Shown: positions 59,620 to 64,000 of the stretch, one piece after another
Layout of the letters: each line of letters opens with the position of its first letter
How positions within the stretch are numbered: position 1 is the first letter of the stretch
Assembly (NCBI GenBank): GCA_031404815.1
Contig: JANNIH010000045.1
Coordinates: forward strand, 62,001-126,000
Direction of reading: 5' to 3'
Length of the DNA stretch: 64,000 nucleotides
From: DASYKS01 sp031404815
Lineage (GTDB): Bacteria > Acidobacteriota > Thermoanaerobaculia > Multivoradales > UBA5704
Program-made: the position numbers and the translations under genes
Notes under the pieces: generated by a model
Seen by the model: the letters and a program-made list of their open reading frames with translations, nothing else
What the model was told of the DNA's origin: nothing
The model's database searches: none

Positions 59620-59850
59620 ATGATCGAGATCGACGACATCTGCGAACCCGAGTGGGCGGAATGGTACCGAATGACTCCTTGGGAACGCTGGGAAGCGAGC
59701 GCAAAGCTCTGGCATCACTACGTGGCCATGGGAGGCTCCCTTGATCCCGAGCCCGATCCGCAAAGCCCTTTCTACGATCCGGAGACATCGGGTCGACCAC
59801 CTGTTGATGGGCGGCCAGGCCTGCGTGTTGTACGGCGCAGCGGAATTTAG
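59620..59850 (+). CDS. Small conserved protein upstream of a nucleotidyltransferase
   Basis: A 76-residue protein: MIEIDDICEPEWAEWYRMTP, WERWEASAKLWHHYV, then a Pro/Asp-rich middle and VDGRPGLRVVRRSGI. I recall small proteins of this type just before nucleotidyltransferase genes; their role is unknown. Its last 110 bases are read in a second frame by the nucleotidyltransferase that starts at 59741, so both proteins are encoded by the same DNA there. It may be the antitoxin or a regulator of the pair, by inference. Confidence 0.65.
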   Translation: MIEIDDICEPEWAEWYRMTPWERWEASAKLWHHYVAMGGSLDPEPDPQSPFYDPETSGRPPVDGRPGLRVVRRSGI

Positions 59851-60487
59851 CCGCGATCTCGACCTGGCCCTACTGCCCGATCCGGACAACCTCGATCGCC
59901 TCCTTGCGGCGCTCGCCGAGTTGGAGACGGTCGTGATCGCCGTGCCCGCCTTTTCGCTTCAAGTTCTCGACGAGGGGCTCGCCGTTCACTTCCGGTGCAA
60001 ACATCCGGAGGTTGCGGGCTTACGGATCGACATCATGACCCAGATGCGCGGGGTGGCCCCGTTTCCTGAGCTTTGGGCGCGACGGACGACTTTGGACTTC
60101 GAGGGTGAGACCTTGGACGTCATGGCTCTGCCGGATCTCGTAGCGGCGAAGAAGACCCAGCGGGACAAGGACTGGCCGATGATCCGCCGGCTGGTCGATG
60201 TCAACTACTTGAGTTACCGACAAGAGGCATCGCCGGAAAGAGTCGCCTTCTGGCTGCGCGAACTCCGCTCTCCCGAACTCTTGAACGAGGTGGCGGTAGA
60301 CCATCCGGAGCTGGCCCGGGTGTTGGTTGGAGAAAGGCCTCTCCTCGAAAAGGCGATCCACCAGAATCTCGCCTCCGATCAGCTCGAACGGGAGTTGCGA
60401 GCCGAAGAAGACGCCGAGCGGCGGCGCGACGCCGAGTACTGGAAGCCACTACGGAAACGGTTGGAGAGCCTTCGGCGACAATCTTGA
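59741..60487 (+). CDS. Nucleotidyltransferase, AbiEii-like
   Basis: A 248-residue protein. It starts with TTG 59741, with GGGAGG five bases upstream, inside the upstream gene. The core is VDHLLMGGQACVLYGAAEFS and RDLDLALLP (the DxD), followed by HPEVAGLRIDIMTQMRG and MALPDLVAAKKTQRDKDW, a pattern seen in AbiEii/NTase toxins and in related kanamycin-nucleotidyltransferase-like proteins. The C terminus is helical and charged (ERELRAEEDAERRRDAE). The 110-base overlap with the small gene suggests tight co-expression. Confidence 0.8.
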   Translation: MIPSPIRKALSTIRRHRVDHLLMGGQACVLYGAAEFSRDLDLALLPDPDNLDRLLAALAELETVVIAVPAFSLQVLDEGLAVHFRCKHPEVAGLRIDIMTQMRGVAPFPELWARRTTLDFEGETLDVMALPDLVAAKKTQRDKDWPMIRRLVDVNYLSYRQEASPERVAFWLRELRSPELLNEVAVDHPELARVLVGERPLLEKAIHQNLASDQLERELRAEEDAERRRDAEYWKPLRKRLESLRRQS

Positions 60488-60513
60488 CCGGATACCCTCC
60501 CACCTCGAGGTGG

Positions 60514-61116
60514 TCAGCGTCGGTCCTCTTCCTTCCCTTGTTTGCTTGGCCAGATAACGCGCCATATGTAAAATCCACCTAAGACATAGAAAAAAAGAAT
60601 TAGAGCTAAGCCGATGACGTATACCCCTGGAACTCCACGGGTGTATGCCTTGCCTAGGGCGATCCAAGTAAGGACGATGAGCAGGATTGTCGGTGCTGTA
60701 GTCACGAGGACCGTCATCCAGCTACGGAGCTTCACATCCCTATCGCCACGGTCTCCCCAGAGGGTTGACTCCCAGGCTGCGACAACGGCCGGGTTGTCGA
60801 AGCACCTCTCAATGAATTTTGAGATAGCGCGGGAGTGCAAGCTATACTCGACTACCTTTGCGTCAAGGAGGACAGCGAGAATTGGAATTGCCATTATTGC
60901 GGCGCCTAGGCTCAGAAGTCCTGCTTCACTCGCGTTGCCAAACTTTTCGATGTTCACAACCAGGAACCCAGCGATAGCGCCCACCAAAGTGAGCTTCTGT
61001 AGCCAGATTGCCGGGATCTTCTCAAGGTAGCTGGTCACTTCTCCTCGAAGACTCTTGTAGAGTTCCAAAGATAGGTCTCTGTTTAGTTCTTTGTCCCCGA
61101 TTCCTGGCTTTTCCAT
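60514..61116 (-). CDS. Membrane protein in an AT-richer segment
   Basis: A 200-residue protein with about four membrane segments: LQKLTLVGAIAGFLVV, GLLSLGAAIMAIPILAVLL, WMTVLVTTAPTILLIVLTWI, and VYVIGLALILFFYVLGGFYI. The start ATG 61116 has GGAG eight bases upstream. Codon use differs from all neighbours: many AT-ending codons, and the DNA is clearly AT-richer than the rest of the window, which points to recent transfer. No family recognised. It lies next to a repeat cluster, and two nucleotidyltransferase genes flank the area. Confidence 0.7.
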   Translation of the reverse strand: MEKPGIGDKELNRDLSLELYKSLRGEVTSYLEKIPAIWLQKLTLVGAIAGFLVVNIEKFGNASEAGLLSLGAAIMAIPILAVLLDAKVVEYSLHSRAISKFIERCFDNPAVVAAWESTLWGDRGDRDVKLRSWMTVLVTTAPTILLIVLTWIALGKAYTRGVPGVYVIGLALILFFYVLGGFYIWRVIWPSKQGKEEDRR

Positions 61117-61294
61117 TGTGCATTCTCCAATTAAGAAGGCCTCGCTCTCTAAATCCTAACATCCATAATGCCCCTTGGGGGGGGTGAGCCTCGAGAAGCC
61201 GGTTCGAAGACGTTGTCCGCTACTTCGAGAGCACCGCTCGGGTGCTTCCAGCGCCTCGGGTGCGCCCGATGCAAGAGGTCGCCTGACGCTTTGA

Positions 61295-61410
61295 GGGCCA
61301 ACGGCCCGACTCATGTCAGCCCAGGGCAACGCCCTGGGTTTCGGTCCCGCCCAAGTTCCAAAAAGGGCTGAAGGCCCGCCCCATCCTTCTCGAGGTCGCG
61401 CCGTTGGCGC
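61295..61410. repeat. Palindromic repeat cluster, copy C
   Basis: Four hairpins in 116 bases: GGGCC-AAC-GGCCC (61295-61307), CCCAGGGC-AAC-GCCCTGGG (61320-61338), GGGCT-GAA-GGCCC (61365-61377) and GCGCC-GTT-GGCGC (61398-61410). The first two match copy B, the last matches copy A. They fill most of the 315-base gap 61117-61431, which has no gene; the other part of the gap has a G-run, GGGGGGGG at about 61176, and a short CTCGGGTGC direct repeat. Confidence 0.75.
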
Positions 61411-61431
61411 TCCGGGAGGCGAAACGTAGGC

Positions 61432-61737
61432 TCAGACGAAACTCAAGAACGGATCATCCCGAATGTAGGCGAGCTGTTGGCCGAGGTAGGGGACGCTCGG
61501 CAGGCCGTGCCAGGTGCGCAGCAGGTGGTAGCTCGAGGAGGTGAGGAACTGCGCTGCGTCGACCGTCTCGCGCCAGTCGGGTGTTCGGATCTCGACTACC
61601 GTTTCCTGATTCGGGAGAATGCCGAAATCCCAGGCCCCGCAGAGCCGGACGAGGAAGTCCACGCGCTCAGCGAGCGAGTCGAGAGAGTTCGGAGTCTCGA
61701 TATCCGGGTAGAGCGAGCCGTCAAGCCACGAGGGCAT
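61432..61737 (-). CDS. Small unknown protein after the AbiEii-like gene
   Basis: A 101-residue protein: MPSWLDGSLYPDIETPNSLD, LAERVDFLVRLCGAWDFGIL, RETVDAAQFLTSS and YLGQQLAYIRDDPFLSF. It overlaps the upstream nucleotidyltransferase gene by 17 bases, so the two are co-translated. No signal peptide or membrane segment. It could be the second component of that gene's system, but I do not know the family. Confidence 0.6.
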   Translation of the reverse strand: MPSWLDGSLYPDIETPNSLDSLAERVDFLVRLCGAWDFGILPNQETVVEIRTPDWRETVDAAQFLTSSSYHLLRTWHGLPSVPYLGQQLAYIRDDPFLSFV

Positions 61738-62416
61738 TGAGGAACTCCTGGATAAAGAAGTGGCGGAGGGCTTCGGAGGAGCGCCTCTGGTCTGGGTCCG
61801 CGATCGATTCGAGAGGGCGGTGTCGGGCGATTCGCCCCAGATGGCTCTCGACCGCCAGAAGGGCGCGAGCCGGAGAGGCATCACTCGCCGCCTTTTCCTG
61901 TCGTTCTCGCCAGAGCCGCCAACACTCGGCCGGGGCGACGACCTCTCTTTGGCACAGTGTGTAGATGTCGAGGAAGTCGCGCGGCGCGCCCCGCTCGACG
62001 AGTGCCACCATCTTGCTCGCGACCAGGTCGGGCAGGCTGTCGATCGCGAAATCGAGCCACGGTAGCGTTGCAGTGGGCTCAATCTGAGCAGAGCGTTCGG
62101 CGACCTGAAAGCTAAAAACGACTTTGCCCTCGAGCAACAGCTCGAGACTCGTAACGTCCCCCCAGGTGCGCCGTCGGGTCGTCCCGAAGGGGGCGAGGGT
62201 TGCTTTAACAGCTTCGAAGACCTGCTCGCGTTCATGAGAGCTGGCCGAGGAATGCCACCAGGCGTCCACATCGTGGGTGGACCGATACTCCAGGTAGTGT
62301 TGGAGCCCGAGAGCTCCGCCGAGCGAGAGCTTTTGTCCCAGACCCGCGTCCGCCACAGACCGGAGGGTGACTTCCGCGTACTCAGAGAGCTTGGTCGGCC
62401 GGGTGATCTTCGGCAT
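61721..62416 (-). CDS. AbiEii-like nucleotidyltransferase
   Basis: A 231-residue protein of the AbiEii/AbiGii toxin family. The start ATG 62416 opens MPKITRPTKLSEYAEVTLRS; LSLGGALGLQHYLEYRSTHD and DVDAWWH carry the G[GS] and DxD active-site motifs, and DSLPDLVASKMVALVERGAP and RDFLDIYTLCQRE the second conserved block. In AbiE systems such enzymes are the toxins paired with an AbiEi antitoxin, which is not present; the small downstream gene is the only partner. Function in phage defence is possible but unproven. Confidence 0.85.
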   Translation of the reverse strand: MPKITRPTKLSEYAEVTLRSVADAGLGQKLSLGGALGLQHYLEYRSTHDVDAWWHSSASSHEREQVFEAVKATLAPFGTTRRRTWGDVTSLELLLEGKVVFSFQVAERSAQIEPTATLPWLDFAIDSLPDLVASKMVALVERGAPRDFLDIYTLCQREVVAPAECWRLWRERQEKAASDASPARALLAVESHLGRIARHRPLESIADPDQRRSSEALRHFFIQEFLNALVA

Positions 62417-62551
62417 GGGGTGAAGGATACCTCGCGGCGATACGTTCCAGCCGAGTGATCGTCTGCGGCCGGAATCCCAGCGCCCCGCCGGTTGCGCGCC
62501 CAAGTCCCCGCGGCGTAATCTCGGTGCAGAGTGCGCGGAGCAAAGAAAACG

Positions 62552-63307
62552 ATGGCTGGGGTGAACCTCGCGCTGCTCTCGGTGCTCGGCCTGGCTTGCT
62601 CGCCGCACGCCGGAGAGGTCCGTCGCGGCGTTTGGTTCGTGGGCGATTTCGAGCGCGGCGATCTCGCGGGGTGGGCCGGTGATCTTGCGCGCCCCGGATC
62701 GGCGGTGGTGGTTTCGCACCCGGTCCGCGGTGGGCGGTACGCCGTGCGGATCGAGCTCGCTCCGGGCGATCGCGGGGCGAGCAAGGAACGGGCGGAGCTG
62801 AAAGTCGGCGACAAAGAGATCGAGCGCGTCCGTGGTGGCGTGGGGGGAGAGATCTGGTACGGCTGGAGCCTGTTCGTGCCGCGCGACTTCGCTCTCGGGC
62901 GCGAATCTCCGATCGTCGCCCAGTGGCATCATCGCCCCGCGCCCGATGCGGCGCGCCCCTGGAAACGCACCCACGCGACGGGCGCGCCGCCGCTCCTGCT
63001 CTACTTGATCTCCGACCACGACCGCCTGGCGCTCCTCCTGGTCGGCCGCTCCGCCCCGCGAGCCGCCCAGCGAATCCTGGGCACGCAGCCGATTCGGCAA
63101 GAGGCCTGGATCGACCTCGTGTTTCACATTCGCTGGTCGACGGGGGGCGACGGCTTGGTCCAGGCCTGGATCGATGGCAAGCCGTTCACCGATGGACCGA
63201 TGCGCGGAGCGACGCTCTACGGCGACCTCTCGAACGTACTGCGCTTCGGCCTTTACCGCCCGAAAGGGAGCGCAACGACCACCGTGTACGCAGCGCCCAG
63301 GAATTGA
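62552..63307 (+). pseudogene. Polysaccharide-lyase-like gene cut by an IS
   Basis: A secreted or lipoprotein gene: hydrophobic start with LGLAC as lipobox, then DFERGDLAGWAGDLARPGS, ELKVGDKEIERVRGGVGGEI and WYGWSLFVPRDF, SPIVAQWHHRP and WIDLVFHIRWSTGGDG, all as in the heparin-lyase-like (PL20/heparin lyase I) fold. The final strand reads LRFGLYRPKGSATTTVY, then switches to AAPRN and a stop at 63307. The last residues come from the IS21-like element inserted near 63288; the true C terminus is lost. Start at ATG 62552 or GTG 62531. Confidence 0.75.
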
Positions 63308-64000
63308 CCCTCTCGGCAGCTAGGAAATGACCCACCCCCGGCCCTGATCTCCAGTAGCCTGAGTTTGGACGACTTCGGCCTGGAGGAGAGGATGCTGAGG
63401 ATGGATCAGGTACATGTTATTCGCCACAAGGTCAAAGTAGAAGGTCAGAGCATTCGGTCGGTGGCTCGCCAGTTGGAGATAAGCCGCAATACGGTGCGTA
63501 AGTACCTTCTGTTGTCGGCACCGGTTCGTCGTCCAGGCAAGGCTCGAGCGTGCCCGGTGGTCGAGCGCGTGTCGGCGCGGATCGAGGCTCTTCTGGCGGA
63601 GTGGGGTCCACGGACCACAGCGAAGCAACGGATCACCGGTACGCGGTTGCACCGGGAGTTGATCGGTGAGGGTCTTCAGGTGGGCGAGACGACGGTTCGC
63701 GCCTACCTGCGGGAGCGCCGGAGGCGTTCGGCGGAGGTGTTCGTGCCGCTGGTGCATCGACCCGGCGACGAGGCGCAGGCCGACTTCTTCGAGGTCACGG
63801 TCGAGGTGGGCGGCGAGCGGCGCAAGGCCTGGAAGTTCCTGATGCGGTCGATGTTCTCGAGCCGTGACTCGGCGTGGCTCTACGACCACTGCGACCAGCT
63901 GTCGTTCCTCGACGGCCATGTCCGGGCCTTCGCCGATTTTGGCGCTGTGCCCCGCCGCGTGATTTACGACAATCTCGCGGCGGCGGTCAAACGCCGCGTG
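63288..64000 (+). mobile_element. IS21-family insertion sequence, left part
   Basis: An element starting within a few bases of 63288, where the lyase gene loses similarity, and running off the window. The left end has two copies of a terminal motif, AGGAATTGACCC (63299-63310) and AGGAAATGACCC (63322-63333), 23 bases apart, typical of the multiple end repeats of IS21 elements. The transposase gene istA begins at 63392. istB and the right end are beyond the window. Confidence 0.8.
63392..64000 (+). CDS. istA: IS21-family transposase IstA (partial, cut by window edge)
   Basis: The first 203 codons of an IS21 transposase. GGAGG lies just before the ATG. An N-terminal HTH (HVIRHKVKVEGQSIRSVARQ, LEISRNTVRKYL) is followed by RLHRELIGEGLQVGETTVRA, the characteristic region, and the start of the catalytic core with the first Asp in EAQADFFEVTV and the second in VIYDNLAAAV. 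Both acidic residues are present. IstA works with the ATPase IstB. The gene is open at 64000, so its end is not visible. Confidence 0.93.
   Translation, partial: MLRMDQVHVIRHKVKVEGQSIRSVARQLEISRNTVRKYLLLSAPVRRPGKARACPVVERVSARIEALLAEWGPRTTAKQRITGTRLHRELIGEGLQVGETTVRAYLRERRRRSAEVFVPLVHRPGDEAQADFFEVTVEVGGERRKAWKFLMRSMFSSRDSAWLYDHCDQLSFLDGHVRAFADFGAVPRRVIYDNLAAAVKRRV

Overview
This is a GC-rich, gene-dense chromosomal window, with no rRNA, tRNA or CRISPR array that I could recognise. A VWFA-related secreted protein of a type common in Acidobacteria, caspase-like CHAT proteins fused to TPRs, a Ser/Thr kinase of the bacterial Hanks type, many GTG/TTG starts and 4-base gene overlaps together suggest an Acidobacteriota lineage, perhaps Thermoanaerobaculia-like. 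This placement is inference: there is no marker gene in the window that settles it.

Layout. 1-3.8 kb: orphan HigA antitoxin and a large CHAT-NTPase-TPR protein on the minus strand. 3.9-7.9 kb: ftsY, ribD, ribE and a coupled unknown protein with a 9-bp tandem repeat. 8-11.5 kb: a cohesin-like secreted protein, a minus-strand thyA-folA-GerMN lipoprotein operon, and lemA. 11.6-18 kb: a toxin-antitoxin and conflict region with MntA/HepT, a nonsense-interrupted secreted-protein gene, a second CHAT-STAND-TPR protein whose TPR units are nearly identical in DNA, a solitary antitoxin followed by a RelE-like remnant, and HicBA. 18.2-23.3 kb: an operon of three periplasmic adaptors plus a MacB-like permease with no ATPase gene. 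23.4-24.1 kb: VapBC. 24.2-31.4 kb: secreted proteins, one with haem-type CxxCH motifs and a frameshift. 31.6-38.5 kb: housekeeping (typA, CCA-adding-type enzyme, gatCA, cell-wall amidase). 38.5-40.6 kb: a decayed island (winged-helix protein, broken membrane protein, gutted metallophosphoesterase-TPR gene) and a second orphan HigA. 40.6-45.8 kb: ChrB-domain protein plus MFS exporter, PPK2 kinase, M1-type metallopeptidase. 45.8-55.3 kb: unknown envelope proteins, then a co-directional run ending in an outer-membrane barrel, a TPR-membrane-ATPase protein and an ATPase-kinase fusion, closed by a strong terminator. 55.3-59.6 kb: two membrane proteins, an ECF sigma factor with a small membrane partner, and a dioxygenase-hydrolase pair resembling quinone-detoxification genes. 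59.6-64 kb: nucleotidyltransferase toxin-like genes, an AT-richer membrane protein, a palindromic repeat cluster, and a polysaccharide-lyase-like gene cut by an IS21-type element that runs off the end.

How the genes work together. The core genes are ordinary (riboflavin, folate/dTMP, protein targeting, tRNA charging and repair, cell wall). The accessory content is dominated by regulated killing or signalling: at least six toxin-antitoxin-like loci, two protease-NTPase-TPR receptors with the plan of bacterial NLR-like proteins, and one decayed receptor-like locus. The most interesting candidate for an undescribed system is the 47.4-55.3 kb run, which would link an outer-membrane barrel through a periplasmic TPR region and an inner-membrane ATPase to a cytoplasmic ATPase-kinase. 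That role is inferred from domain order and gene order only.
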